Source: Caldanaerobius polysaccharolyticus DSM 13641
GTDB lineage: Bacteria; Bacillota; Thermoanaerobacteria; Thermoanaerobacterales; Caldanaerobiaceae
Direction of reading: 5' to 3'
NCBI RefSeq assembly: GCF_000427425.1
Contig: NZ_KE386495.1
Span: forward strand, 388,554 to 452,553
Length of the DNA: 64,000 bases
The translations under genes and the position numbers were made by a program. The notes beneath the pieces were generated by a model. The model was not told the origin of the DNA. It ran no database searches and saw only the letters and a list, made by a program, of their open reading frames with translations. This document shows, piece by piece, positions 36,214 through 48,581 of this stretch (the stretch's first letter is position 1; the number at the start of each line of letters is the position of its first letter).

Positions 36214-37896
36214 TTATTTACTATTCCATAATTCTATTCTTTCCTTAATAAGTTTTGTCATCTCCTGATTGGCTTTTTCTATCCCCATAGCTTTGAGGTC
36301 CTTTTGAATCTTATCCCATGCCGCATCAAACTTTGAGGGATCTGTCATAATCGCTTGAGGGATAGCCTTCTGGCAATAGTCATCAGCCTTTTTTTGTATA
36401 ACCGTTAGGTCACTGCTGTTAGGAATGGGTATCTGGTAGGCTACACCATAAGGTGATACCTTAAAATCGCTGGTAGGTGGAAATAAATCCCTCCACATCT
36501 TCACTCCATAGGCAGCTAAAGCCTCTTTTTCCGCAGAATTATAGTTCTTGATTATGGTTTCCTCTGAATTTACCGTATAGTACTGCCCTGTAGGATCTTT
36601 AACCCCATCTCCTCTCTGCGGGAAAGGATACACATACAACCCTACTCCTGTCTTTTTGGAATAGTTCGGATCAGTGTTCCTCTTTTGCCATTCCTCTTCA
36701 GGGATTACCCTTTTACCGTCTGCTATTTTGTAATTCACGCCTTCTATGCCCCAGTTGTTGAGGATCTGCGCCTCATCAGAAGCCATCCAGTCCAGGAACT
36801 TTATAGCCCTTACAGGATCCTTACATGAAGTCGTAATACCTATTCCCCAGCCTCCAGAATAACCAGGATCCCTCATACCAGGATGCTTAATACTGGAATT
36901 GAGGACAATGGGAAGAGGTGCATAGGTCCTCTCGGGCTTACCATCGCGCAGCAAAGCAGTCTCCGCTTCGCCAAAGTCCCACTCAGCATCAGCCAGACCC
37001 AAAACTCTACCTGAAGCGATCTTGGCTTTATACTGGTCATACTTTTGCGTAAAAGACTCCCGATCTATCAATCCCTCTGCCCACATATGGTTTAACCACT
37101 TATAGTAATCTTTCATCCCCGGCAGGAGGAATTTGTAAGTTGCCTCATATGTTTGCTGATTTACAGCCCACTGTCCATCATCCGGATACCCCAAAGCAAA
37201 ACCAGAAGGATTACCCACGCTGATTAACCATCTCCAATCATCAGCAAGCAATGACAGTCCAATTGTCGGCTGCCCGTCTATCGTAGGATGTTTCTCTTTG
37301 TATTTTTTAATCGCATCTTCAAAATCCTGTAATGTTGTAAGCTTTGGGTAGCCTAGCTCCTTCAATACAGCCAGCTGAATGTAAAATGTAGGGCTGGGCT
37401 GCCATATCGCCGAACCTACGCCATAAGCGCCAAGGGTATAGATATGAGGGTCATCCTTGCTGTATTTCAATCTGTTTAGATATGGACCGTAAAGCTTCTT
37501 TATGTTAGGACCGTATTTTTCTATTAAGTCATCTAATGGAATCAACGCGCCAGCTTCAATAAGTTTAGGCGTATCGCCTTTTGCATAAATGAGATCCGGA
37601 TATTTGCCGCTGGCAATCATAAGAGAAATTCTCTGTTCGCCAGTTTGCCCAACAGGATAATCAATTTTCAGCGTTACTCCAGTACGCTTGGTGATCTCCT
37701 TAGCTACAGGGTTTTTGAAATCATCGCTAAAGCTCCCATCAGCATTAAAAAATGTAAAGGTTATTGGGCTCTTGTCAGAGGTCTGCTTTGACGTGGTCGA
37801 GGTAGATTTAATCTCACTTTTTTTACATCCCGCTGTTAAAAAAGTCATGAGCAATGCCAACACCAGCAAAACGCTAAGGGCCTTAAATTTTTTCAT
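36214..37896 (-). CDS. Extracellular oligosaccharide-binding lipoprotein (LipO/YtcQ type)
   Basis: Large family 1 binding protein, 560 residues. Lipoprotein signal with lipobox LTAGC, lipidated Cys24, and a Ser/Thr/Lys linker. Long family members with LplB/YtcP-type permeases usually carry plant-polysaccharide oligomers or similar. It lies downstream of both permease genes and upstream of the GH3 gene, so its ligand is probably the GH3 substrate. A stem-loop precedes it. Confidence 0.9.
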   Translation of the reverse strand: MKKFKALSVLLVLALLMTFLTAGCKKSEIKSTSTTSKQTSDKSPITFTFFNADGSFSDDFKNPVAKEITKRTGVTLKIDYPVGQTGEQRISLMIASGKYPDLIYAKGDTPKLIEAGALIPLDDLIEKYGPNIKKLYGPYLNRLKYSKDDPHIYTLGAYGVGSAIWQPSPTFYIQLAVLKELGYPKLTTLQDFEDAIKKYKEKHPTIDGQPTIGLSLLADDWRWLISVGNPSGFALGYPDDGQWAVNQQTYEATYKFLLPGMKDYYKWLNHMWAEGLIDRESFTQKYDQYKAKIASGRVLGLADAEWDFGEAETALLRDGKPERTYAPLPIVLNSSIKHPGMRDPGYSGGWGIGITTSCKDPVRAIKFLDWMASDEAQILNNWGIEGVNYKIADGKRVIPEEEWQKRNTDPNYSKKTGVGLYVYPFPQRGDGVKDPTGQYYTVNSEETIIKNYNSAEKEALAAYGVKMWRDLFPPTSDFKVSPYGVAYQIPIPNSSDLTVIQKKADDYCQKAIPQAIMTDPSKFDAAWDKIQKDLKAMGIEKANQEMTKLIKERIELWNSK

Positions 37897-37924
37897 TACA
37901 ATACCTCCTCAAATTTTTATTTTT

Positions 37925-37952
37925 AAGGTACCTCCCGTATATGAGGCGCCTT
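37925..37952 (-). other. Intercistronic stem-loop ahead of the binding-protein gene
   Basis: Inverted repeat AAGGTACCTC / GAGGCGCCTT with one mismatch and an 8-nt loop, between the second permease gene and the binding-protein gene. There is no T-run on the transcribed strand, so mRNA processing or stabilisation is more likely than termination. Confidence 0.5.
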
Positions 37953-37962
37953 TATAAACAAT

Positions 37963-38862
37963 TCAACTTTTAACAGCTCCAAGCGTCAAACCTGTAATAA
38001 AATATTTTTGCACAAAGGGGTATACCAGCAGTATTGGCACAGTGGCAATTATCGTTATAGCCATACGAATGGACTCAGGTGATACAGCATTAACCAGTGC
38101 ACTGCTGCTATTTCGATTGAGAATGCTGGCTGTTTGCGCAGTGGTCGCATTGGTATTATCGAGTATCTTAACCAATTCATATTGCAGGGTGCTCAGGTTG
38201 GGATCATTACTGGCATATAGATAGGTATCAAACCACGAATTCCATTGCCCTACAGCAATGAACAAAGCGATTGTAGCGATGACCGGAACACACAATGGCA
38301 TAACGATTTTATAAAAAATCACAAAATCGTTTGCCCCATCCAGACGAGCGGATTCCTGTAACGATTTCGGAATACCGTCAATAAAAGACCTGATAACAAT
38401 AACGTTAAACGGACTGATAAGCCCTGGAATGATGTACACCCAAAAACTGTCGATAAGATGTAAATTTCTTATCAACAGGTAATCAGGGATCAACCCTCCT
38501 GAAACATACATGGTGATTATAAACAACGCGGTAATAGATTTGCGAAATACAAAATCTTCTCTGCTCAACGTATAAGCCAGCATGCAACTGGATATAACTC
38601 CAGTTAAAGTCCCGACGACAGTCCTGGCTACAGACACAAAAAATGCATGGCCCAAATTAGAATATCTAAAAATTTCCCTGTAGTTATTCAATGTAAATTT
38701 CCTGGGAATGATAAATGCATTGCCTTTAACTGTATCCAAAGAATCATTAAAAGAGATTGCAAGCACGTTTAAAAACGGATACAATGTAACAATTACCACC
38801 AATATCATAATACTGTATAACACAATATCAAAAATCACATCAGCTCCTTTTTTAGCTTTCAT
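37963..38862 (-). CDS. Oligosaccharide ABC transporter permease (YtcP-like)
   Basis: Permease of 299 residues with about six transmembrane helices and EAA loop LQESARLDGANDFVIFYK. The N-terminus MKAKKGADVIFDIVLYSIM is typical of the YtcP branch. It works with the LplB-like permease and the 560-residue binding protein; no ATPase is encoded in the operon. Confidence 0.9.
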   Translation of the reverse strand: MKAKKGADVIFDIVLYSIMILVVIVTLYPFLNVLAISFNDSLDTVKGNAFIIPRKFTLNNYREIFRYSNLGHAFFVSVARTVVGTLTGVISSCMLAYTLSREDFVFRKSITALFIITMYVSGGLIPDYLLIRNLHLIDSFWVYIIPGLISPFNVIVIRSFIDGIPKSLQESARLDGANDFVIFYKIVMPLCVPVIATIALFIAVGQWNSWFDTYLYASNDPNLSTLQYELVKILDNTNATTAQTASILNRNSSSALVNAVSPESIRMAITIIATVPILLVYPFVQKYFITGLTLGAVKS

Positions 38863-38910
38863 AATTAATCTTCCTCCTATTCTATATAACGCATTGTTAT
38901 ATGAACATTG

Positions 38911-39870
38911 TTATATGATACTGTTTTCATCTATTCTTTTTGCTACCGAATTGGCTATAAATAACAGTATTATACTCACTACAGATTTAAACATGCCGAT
39001 AGCAGTACCATAAGAATACCTGAACAATCCTATACCATAATCCAGTGCATACCAATCCAGTACGTATGCATAATCTTTTACCAGGGAATTGCCCAGCAAA
39101 AACTGTTTCTCAAAACCTATATTTATAAGGGAACCTATGCTCATAATCAGAAGCACCATGATCGTGGGGCGTATACCAGGTAAAGTGACATGCCACATCT
39201 GTTGCAACCTATTAGCGCCATCCACTCTAGCGGCTTCATATAATTCAGGGTCAATGCCGGTAATAGCCGCCAAATAAATAATAGCGTTCCAACCGGTTTC
39301 CTTCCATATATCTGCTACTGTAACTATAACCCAGAACAACGACGGCTCTGTAAGAAAGCCCACAGGCGCTTTAACAATTCCCCATTTTGTAAGAAGAGTA
39401 TTTATTGTTCCTGATGGTGAAAGCATTGTAGTGACAATACTGGCCACTATAACCCAGGATACGAAATGCGGCAGGTAAGAAATTGTCTGAACTGTTCTCT
39501 TGAATTTTATATTCCTCAATTCATTAAGCAATAAAGCAAACATTATAGGAACAACAAAGCCAAAGATTAAACCCAAAAGGCTCATGGCAAGAGTATTCCG
39601 CAGTACCTGATAAAAAGTCGACTCTGTAAACAATGTTATAAACTGCTTGAATCCAACCCAATTTTGCTCAAAGAAAGGCTTTCCCGGTCTATAATCTTGA
39701 AACGCCATCGTCCAGCCCCACAGAGGTATGTACCTAAAAATGATTACCCATACCACAAACGGTAACGACATAAATAATAAATACTTCTGTTCTTTTAAAA
39801 CTTTTAGATTCACTCTTTTTCTCTTAACTGCGTTAACTATCTCATTGCCTTGTACAGCTGTCCTCTCCAA
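38911..39870 (-). CDS. Oligosaccharide ABC transporter permease (LplB-like)
   Basis: About 319 residues, six transmembrane helices, EAA loop LYEAARVDGANRLQQMWHV. Two starts are possible: ATG 39876 directly abuts GGAGGG, while TTG 39870 lies 6 bases after it and is preferred. First gene of the permease-permease-binding protein-GH3 operon, which reverses the order seen in the GH2 operon at 40137-46450. The promoter at 39940-39968 has phased AAATT tracts upstream. Confidence 0.9.
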   Translation of the reverse strand: MERTAVQGNEIVNAVKRKRVNLKVLKEQKYLLFMSLPFVVWVIIFRYIPLWGWTMAFQDYRPGKPFFEQNWVGFKQFITLFTESTFYQVLRNTLAMSLLGLIFGFVVPIMFALLLNELRNIKFKRTVQTISYLPHFVSWVIVASIVTTMLSPSGTINTLLTKWGIVKAPVGFLTEPSLFWVIVTVADIWKETGWNAIIYLAAITGIDPELYEAARVDGANRLQQMWHVTLPGIRPTIMVLLIMSIGSLINIGFEKQFLLGNSLVKDYAYVLDWYALDYGIGLFRYSYGTAIGMFKSVVSIILLFIANSVAKRIDENSII

Positions 39871-39939
39871 ATCCATCCCTCCTCTCCGCCTTCTACTAAC
39901 AGCATCTTTATAAAAAAACTTTATTAAGTCTTTTACTTT

Positions 39940-39968
39940 ATATTACCTCACTGTAGAAACATTTTCAA
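39940..39968 (-). promoter_or_regulatory. Promoter of the GH3/oligosaccharide transporter operon
   Basis: TTGAAA (39968-39963) and TAATAT (39945-39940) separated by 17 bp. The box and spacer start read TTGAAAATGTTT, also found at 46598-46626. Upstream, AAATT tracts begin at 39974, 39984, 39994 and 40005, about one per helical turn, then a long A/T run. The rest of the 39871-40136 gap holds a terminator. Confidence 0.72.
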
Positions 39969-40080
39969 AGTCCAAATTTGACTAAATTCAGCTAAATTCG
40001 CCGAAAATTCTCCGTTTTTTTTTTTTTCTGAATCTTTCTCATTCTTCCTCGTTTTTCCTTCCTTTATCATTCTCACACAT

Positions 40081-40120
40081 AAAAATATCAAAACCCCTGC
40101 TAGAAAAACAGGGGTTTTGA
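40081..40120 (-). terminator. Terminator of the GH2/sugar transporter operon
   Basis: TCAAAACCCCTG / CAGGGGTTTTGA, a perfect 12-bp stem with a 9-nt loop, followed on the minus strand by ATATTTTTATG. It is placed 17 bp after the GH2 stop. Confidence 0.9.
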
Positions 40121-40136
40121 TACGCGTTATACCGCA

Positions 40137-43262
<3,126 letters not shown>

Positions 43263-43268
43263 TTAAAT

Positions 43269-44108
43269 TTAACCTTTAATAGCACCGGCAGCTATATCAG
43301 ATATAAACTGCCTGCTGAAAACTATAAACAACACCACCAATGGCAATACAGCCATGACCGTCGCAGCCATTACCATAGCCATATCTGTATTGTAAATACC
43401 ATTTAACTGAGACAGCGCCACCTGTATAACGCTCTTATTGGGATCGCTTATGACTATTAAAGGCCACATGTAATCGTTCCACGCACCCATAAAAGTAAAT
43501 ATGCCCAAAAATGCCAGAGCAGGCCTTAACAGTGGAAGACCCACATGCCAGTACAACCCAAACTCCCCGCATCCATCTATGGTAGCCGCGGAGATAAGTT
43601 CATCGGGTATAGTCTCTTCACCATACTGTTTCATCCAGAATATCCCAAAAGCGCTGGCCAAACTGGGTACTATAAGTGCGTTAAAGGAATTAACCCATCC
43701 AAACTTCTGCATCATTATAAACCTGGGAATGACTCCTAATTGCCCTGGGATCATCATGGTAGCTAACAGTCCCATAAACAATCCCGTTTTACCGGGAAAA
43801 TCAAATTTAGCAAAGAAGAAACCCGCCAGGGAACAGAAGAAAACCACTCCCAACGTAGTGACTACCGAAACGTACACACTGTTTAAAAAAGAGCCCCAGA
43901 AATTTATATTTTCCAATACCCTCTGGAAATTTTCGATAAATTTATTGCCGGGTATTAGCACCGGTGGAAATCTGTATACATCAGAAGTAGTGCGGGTGGA
44001 CATTACGACTAACCAGTAGAAAGGGAACAGAGAGGCTAAAGCCCCTATTATCAAGCAAAAGTGCAAAATGGCTTTTTTTATCATTGCCAGACCTTTATAC
44101 TTATTCAT
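43269..44108 (-). CDS. Sugar ABC transporter permease (MalG-like, CUT1)
   Basis: 279 residues, six transmembrane helices, EAA loop ELISAATIDGCGEFGLYW. ATG 44108 follows GGGGAGGG. Encoded between its MalF-like partner and the GH2 gene with short gaps. No ATPase gene accompanies the operon. Confidence 0.92.
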   Translation of the reverse strand: MNKYKGLAMIKKAILHFCLIIGALASLFPFYWLVVMSTRTTSDVYRFPPVLIPGNKFIENFQRVLENINFWGSFLNSVYVSVVTTLGVVFFCSLAGFFFAKFDFPGKTGLFMGLLATMMIPGQLGVIPRFIMMQKFGWVNSFNALIVPSLASAFGIFWMKQYGEETIPDELISAATIDGCGEFGLYWHVGLPLLRPALAFLGIFTFMGAWNDYMWPLIVISDPNKSVIQVALSQLNGIYNTDMAMVMAATVMAVLPLVVLFIVFSRQFISDIAAGAIKG

Positions 44109-44129
44109 TGATACCCTCCCCTTGCGCCG

Positions 44130-45062
44130 TTATTGTAGTTGCTTTGTGGCAAACCAGTTTACAGCTGAAAAAGCAAATATTATAATAGCCAATGCCCATG
44201 CTACCGCTGAAGCGTACCCGTACAGATTTCTCACAAAGGCTTCGTTATAAAGGTAAAGCACTATGGTCATGCCACCTCCATTGGGCCCTCCACTGTTTCC
44301 CACAAAAACCTGAGGCTCAGTAAACAGCTGCAATCCACCTATAGTAGATGTTATAACCGTAAACAATATTATAGGGTTGAGCAAGGGAATTACAATCTTA
44401 AAGAATATCTGTATCTTTGTAGCACCATCTACAGTTGCTGCCTCGTATAGGTCTGTGGGAATGCGCTGTAATCCAGCTAGATATATTATAGCGTTATAGC
44501 CTACCCATCTCCAGAAAACCATGGAAGATATGGCCACCTGAACCCAATGGGGAACGTCCCTCCACTGTATGGGTTGTAAACCCAACTTCGTCAATATGAA
44601 ATTAATTATTCCGTAATTTCCGAAAATCTGCCCAAATATTATCGCCACCGCCACAATAGATGTCACATTGGGAAGAAAATAAAAAGTCTTATACGCTTCC
44701 CTTCCAGCGAGGTCTTTGGCATTGAGGAGAAACGCAATAACCAACGCGAAAAAGAGCATAGGTATGGTAGATTCCACCCAGATTATAAAGGTATTGGCTA
44801 TGGACTGCCAAAAATCATGGTCTTGCAGCAAAGCTCTGTACTGGCTCAGGCCTACATATTGCATCTGCCCAATTCCGTCCCACTTATTGAAAGAGAGGAT
44901 AAATGAATAAATAATCGGGAACGCCCCAAAAACCAGGAATAATATATAAAAAGGAGATATATAAAGATATATAAACCTGTTTTTCCAGATTTCGTGCCAC
45001 GTACCTCTCGACTTTAAAGGAAACTTCTTCTTAGATCGCTCTATTGCCGTTAAGCTATCCAC
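44130..45062 (-). CDS. Sugar ABC transporter permease (MalF-like, CUT1)
   Basis: 310 residues; a basic cytoplasmic N-terminal tail (RSKKKFPLKSRG) precedes the first of about six transmembrane helices. The EAA loop is LYEAATVDGATKIQIFFK. GTG 45062 follows TTGAGGAAAG closely; no better start is visible. It is separated from the binding-protein gene by a long stem-loop. Confidence 0.9.
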   Translation of the reverse strand: MDSLTAIERSKKKFPLKSRGTWHEIWKNRFIYLYISPFYILFLVFGAFPIIYSFILSFNKWDGIGQMQYVGLSQYRALLQDHDFWQSIANTFIIWVESTIPMLFFALVIAFLLNAKDLAGREAYKTFYFLPNVTSIVAVAIIFGQIFGNYGIINFILTKLGLQPIQWRDVPHWVQVAISSMVFWRWVGYNAIIYLAGLQRIPTDLYEAATVDGATKIQIFFKIVIPLLNPIILFTVITSTIGGLQLFTEPQVFVGNSGGPNGGGMTIVLYLYNEAFVRNLYGYASAVAWALAIIIFAFSAVNWFATKQLQ

Positions 45063-45091
45063 CTTTCCTCAACCCCCTACATCTTATTTAT

Positions 45092-45142
45092 TTCGGCAGA
45101 TAAAACCTTATTCCTTAATTGACAAAAGTTTTACCTGCCGAA
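45092..45142 (-). other. Intercistronic stem-loop between binding-protein and permease genes
   Basis: TTCGGCAGATAAAAC pairs with GTTTTACCTGCCGAA (15 positions, one A·C mismatch as read on the plus strand, a G·U pair in the RNA) around a 21-nt loop. It occupies the same position as the element at 12381-12414 in the koj operon. Confidence 0.65.
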
Positions 45143-45160
45143 CAAATCCAGCCTATGCCG

Positions 45161-46450
45161 TTATCTACCCGAGAAATACTGTTTCTTTATATTTTTCAGC
45201 GCATCCTGCCATGCCTTATCCGCAGCTTTATTCTGCGATTCTACCAATTTCAACTGCTCTGTGTAGAGCCCTCTTATACCCTCTGTATTAGGCCCGTAAT
45301 AGAATACAGGGATGTTCTTCGCAGCATCTGCAAAGACCCTGTTGGTCTCCTGCCCTCCAAAAAACGGCTCCTTTACGAATACGCTCTCATCGTCAAAAAC
45401 AGCTTTTGCTGAGGGGAAGAGGTTCATGGTCTTAAGCTGCCTCTTCTGGTTTTCAGCAGACATCATCCACTTAATCGCCTGCCATGCTTCCTGGGGGTGC
45501 TTGCTAGACGCAGAAATGGCTATAAAAGATCCACCGCTATTGCCAGGGCCACCTGGAGCCGGAGCTATACGCCATTTACCCGATGTATCAGGTGCAGCAT
45601 CCTCCAGAATCTGTTTCATCCACACAGCTCCTACAAAGGAAGCTACCTTACCCGTATTCATAGCGGCATTCCAGTCTGTAGTATAACGAGCTACATTAGC
45701 GCTGTAACCCAATTTACGGGCTTGTACTGCCATGTCAAATATGTCTTTTATCTCCTGCCTATCTCCTACAAAGTTGTTGTTGGTATCTAAAAACAGCGTG
45801 GTCTTCTGCTGAGTTGCATTTATAAATACATTGTCGCCTATATTGTCAAAGGCATATACGCCTATATTTTTAAGTTTTTGAGCTGCATCAAAGTAATCCT
45901 TCCACGTCTTTATAGTATTGGCTACCTGTTGAGGATCGGTAGGTAAACCCGCCTTCTGGAATAGATCTTCTCTGTAGAATAGCGCAGTAGGACCTGTATC
46001 CATAGGAAAAGCTATCATTGTCTTTTGATCTGGAGTGACTCCCATCTGCCACTTCCATTCGAAATACTGATCCTTGAGATCACCGGCGTTATAAGGTGGG
46101 GCAAGCAAGTTTACAAACTTGTCTTTGTACTGATAATAATCAGCTACGTTGGTGTTTATACAGACGATATCAGGCATGCCCGAGCCCGCTGCCATCGTAG
46201 TCTTCAGCTTCGCGTTGTAATCGCCACCGATTTTGGTAGCGTTTATCGTAATATTGGGGTATACCTTGCTCACATCTTTTATCAATTTGTCTTCCACAGA
46301 CCTGTTCCAGTACCACATAGTCAATGTGACACGTTCGCCCTTTTGAGACTTACCAGAAGATGAAGCCTGTTTATTACCGCCTGAGCATCCTGCCAAAAGG
46401 CTTATCGCTAACAAAAGCGACAGCGCAATTCCCCACACTTTCTTGCGCAT
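45161..46450 (-). CDS. Extracellular sugar-binding lipoprotein (ABC transporter)
   Basis: 429 residues. Lipoprotein signal MRKKVWGIALSLLLAISLLA with lipobox LAGC and lipidated Cys22, then a Gly/Ser/Lys linker and a family 1 binding-protein fold (LTMWYWNRSVEDKLI, WKDYFDAAQKL, SASSKHPQEAWQAIKWMM). First gene of the operon with two permeases and GH2 beta-galactosidase, so a beta-galactoside-containing oligosaccharide is the likely ligand. Confidence 0.92.
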   Translation of the reverse strand: MRKKVWGIALSLLLAISLLAGCSGGNKQASSSGKSQKGERVTLTMWYWNRSVEDKLIKDVSKVYPNITINATKIGGDYNAKLKTTMAAGSGMPDIVCINTNVADYYQYKDKFVNLLAPPYNAGDLKDQYFEWKWQMGVTPDQKTMIAFPMDTGPTALFYREDLFQKAGLPTDPQQVANTIKTWKDYFDAAQKLKNIGVYAFDNIGDNVFINATQQKTTLFLDTNNNFVGDRQEIKDIFDMAVQARKLGYSANVARYTTDWNAAMNTGKVASFVGAVWMKQILEDAAPDTSGKWRIAPAPGGPGNSGGSFIAISASSKHPQEAWQAIKWMMSAENQKRQLKTMNLFPSAKAVFDDESVFVKEPFFGGQETNRVFADAAKNIPVFYYGPNTEGIRGLYTEQLKLVESQNKAADKAWQDALKNIKKQYFSGR

Positions 46451-46597
46451 ACCTGAATTTTCCTCCCCTAAAATTAATTTTAAAAACCATTAGGAACACT
46501 ATACAGAAAAGCTATTTTCAGATAAGCAACACCCCCTTTATTTTTGCGACAAACGTTTTACAACTTTATTCAAATTTTTAATAAATCATCTACTATT

Positions 46598-46626
46598 ATT
46601 CTAGCTTAGTGCGAAAACATTTTCAA
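46598..46626 (-). promoter_or_regulatory. Promoter of the GH2/sugar transporter operon
   Basis: TTGAAA (46626-46621) and TAGAAT (46603-46598) separated by 17 bp; the shared TTGAAAATGTTT box recurs. AAATT-type tracts begin at 46632, 46642 and 46652, exactly 10 bp apart. AAAACATTTT on the plus strand (46614-46623) overlaps the -35 and resembles a degenerate CcpA/LacI-type site. The remainder of the 46451-47072 gap holds the candidate ORF at 46919 and otherwise only A/T-rich sequence. Confidence 0.72.
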
Positions 46627-46764
46627 AACTCAAATTTCATCAAATTTGACGAATATTCGCTGCTTTTTTTATCTTTTTTAAATATTTCTCGTGTTTTCTT
46701 ACGTTATCTCTATTTTTCTATGGTGATCACTTAAGCACATCTAGGATGGTGACTATAAGCGATT

Positions 46765-46797
46765 TTGACGTATGTGAAAACATTTTGCCTATATAAA
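46765..46797 (+). promoter_or_regulatory. Possible divergent promoter with AAAACATTTT element
   Basis: TTGACG (46765-46770) and TATATA/TATAAA (46790-46797) with a long 19-bp spacer that contains AAAACATTTT (46777-46786), the same word as in the divergent sugar promoter. Weak on its own. Confidence 0.3.
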
Positions 46798-46918
46798 TTA
46801 ATCACATTAATAAATTATATTAATAAAACCAATTTAATATATAAATACCATTATTAAATTAGTAAAAGTTGCATAATGTGTACTTAACAAATTAAATTTT
46901 AAAGAAGAGAGATAACCA

Positions 46919-47002
46919 ATGAGCTTTCACGACAAATTTGACATGGACACTTTTGAAAGAGCAGCACAGGATCTGAACGTGGTAGGCGGCATGACCGCCT
47001 GA
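46919..47002 (+). CDS. Candidate small peptide (27 aa), unrecognised
   Basis: ATG 46919 opens MSFHDKFDMDTFERAAQDLN and ends VVGGMTA before TGA at 47000-47002. Upstream AAAGAAGAGAGATA is a moderate ribosome binding site 5-8 bases away. The ORF is less A/T-rich than its flanks, and its end coincides with a stem-loop (46979-47009). It has no recognisable family and no adjacent modification or export gene. It may be a small protein, the tail of a decayed gene, or part of a small RNA. Confidence 0.35.
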   Translation: MSFHDKFDMDTFERAAQDLNVVGGMTA

Positions 47003-47009
47003 CAACCAC
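46979..47009. other. Stem-loop at the end of the 27-aa ORF
   Basis: GTGGT and AGGCGG pair with ACCAC and CCGCCT around CATGA, with a 4-nt bulge. Neither strand has a T-run after it, so it is not a standard terminator. Confidence 0.5.
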
Positions 47010-47072
47010 TTTCAGACCATCTCAAAACAGGCCGTTTATACATCTTCCCAGGTTGCTCTAAATCCTCAACAT

Positions 47073-48557
47073 TTAACCATCCCTTTTTATTAAAGCTATA
47101 ATGCCCTCAGTATCGTGCCTTTGGGGCATCAAATCCACCTTATATCCCTTTTCCAGTATAGCCTGACTTGTCACCGGCCCTATAGCCATTATCCTAACAT
47201 CCCTCAACAGGTTTGCGCTATCGCCGGCGATTTCTATTAAGTAATTAAAGGTAGATGGGCTGGTAAATATAGCTAAATCAAGCCCTCTAATCAATTGCTC
47301 TATCAGGTAATCCTTAATCTCGTAATTAGGCACGTTGTGGTACAAAGGCACCTTATCCACATAACCTCCGTGCTGCCTCAGTTTCTCTATAAGCTTTTCT
47401 CCCCCTATGTCCGACGTAAGCACCGCGACGCGCTTACCCTTTACCTCCGCTGCCATCATTTCCGCCAAGGCATCAGAGGTAAAATCCCCTGGCACAATGT
47501 CGGCGCAAATATGGATTTTCTCTAAAGCCTTAGCGGTAGCTGCACCTACAGCAGCAATTTTCTTGCCTTTTAACTTCCTCACATCAAATCTCCAGAGAAA
47601 CATGGCTTCATCCAAGACCTTAACCGAATTGACGCTGGAGAAAACCAGATAGTCGTATTCTTCAATGCGCCGGGAAAATGCTTCAAAAGCGCCGTAAACC
47701 GGTTCAATCTTTACAGTAGGACACGAAATCACCTGATAGCCACAATCTCTCAGGCTTTCTATCAATTCAGCCGATTGTTCAGGCGCTCTGGTCAGAAGTA
47801 TTCTCTTTTTGCCATCTGTTTCATGCCAGCCAATTTGATCCCTCATATATACCACGTCACCTATGACGATGACAGCGGGATTGCCAATGCCGCTTTCTTT
47901 TACCTTACGGCATATGTCTTTCAATGTGCCCACAACTGTGGTCTGATGAGGAGTTGTGCCACGGGATATAACCGCGACAGGTGTTTCTTCCTTTTTGCCG
48001 TTCTTCGCCAACTCCTTCACTATGTGCTCTATGTTCTTTATCCCCATGAGAAATACCAATGTCCCTTCTAGACCCGCCAATGCTTTAAAATCCAGCACGC
48101 TTTTATCCCTATCGCATCTTTCATGACCTGTTACGATGTGCACCGATGAGCTCAAATCCCTGTGCGTGACGGGTATTCCCGCATAAGCCGGCACTGCCAC
48201 CGCAGAGGTTATACCAGGTACTATCTCAAAAGGCACTCCATGCTGGCGCAAAAAAAGCGCTTCCTCGCCTCCCCTTCCAAAGACAAAAGGATCTCCTCCT
48301 TTCAACCTCACGACTACCTCATATTGCCTAGCCTTTTGTACCAGAAGCCTGTTTATTTCCTCCTGCGGCACACTATGGCAACCTGGTATCTTGCCCACGT
48401 CGATCATCTCTGCCCCGACCTTTGCCAGCGACAGAATCTCGCGGTTTACAAGCCTGTCATACACCACCGCGTCAGCCTTCTTTAAAACCCTCTCAGCTTT
48501 CTTAGTTATGAGTTCAGGATCACCAGGCCCTGCGCCCACTAAAAACACCTTGCCCAT
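47073..48557 (-). CDS. cobA-hemD: Uroporphyrinogen-III C-methyltransferase / uroporphyrinogen-III synthase fusion
   Basis: 494 residues. The N-terminal SUMT domain (about 1-245) has VFLVGAGPGDPELITKKA, RLKGGDPFVFGRGGEE and the HRDLSSSVHIVTGH segment; it makes precorrin-2. The C-terminal domain (about 250-494) is a HemD-type cyclase (KRILLTRAPEQSAELIESL, SSVNSVKVLDEA, FTSPSTFNYL). This fusion is common in Clostridia. Last gene of the btuF-to-hemD run; it feeds precorrin-2 into siroheme and cobalamin. Confidence 0.95.
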   Translation of the reverse strand: MGKVFLVGAGPGDPELITKKAERVLKKADAVVYDRLVNREILSLAKVGAEMIDVGKIPGCHSVPQEEINRLLVQKARQYEVVVRLKGGDPFVFGRGGEEALFLRQHGVPFEIVPGITSAVAVPAYAGIPVTHRDLSSSVHIVTGHERCDRDKSVLDFKALAGLEGTLVFLMGIKNIEHIVKELAKNGKKEETPVAVISRGTTPHQTTVVGTLKDICRKVKESGIGNPAVIVIGDVVYMRDQIGWHETDGKKRILLTRAPEQSAELIESLRDCGYQVISCPTVKIEPVYGAFEAFSRRIEEYDYLVFSSVNSVKVLDEAMFLWRFDVRKLKGKKIAAVGAATAKALEKIHICADIVPGDFTSDALAEMMAAEVKGKRVAVLTSDIGGEKLIEKLRQHGGYVDKVPLYHNVPNYEIKDYLIEQLIRGLDLAIFTSPSTFNYLIEIAGDSANLLRDVRIMAIGPVTSQAILEKGYKVDLMPQRHDTEGIIALIKRDG

Positions 48558-48581
48558 CCTATCCCTCTTTTCTCATAAAGC

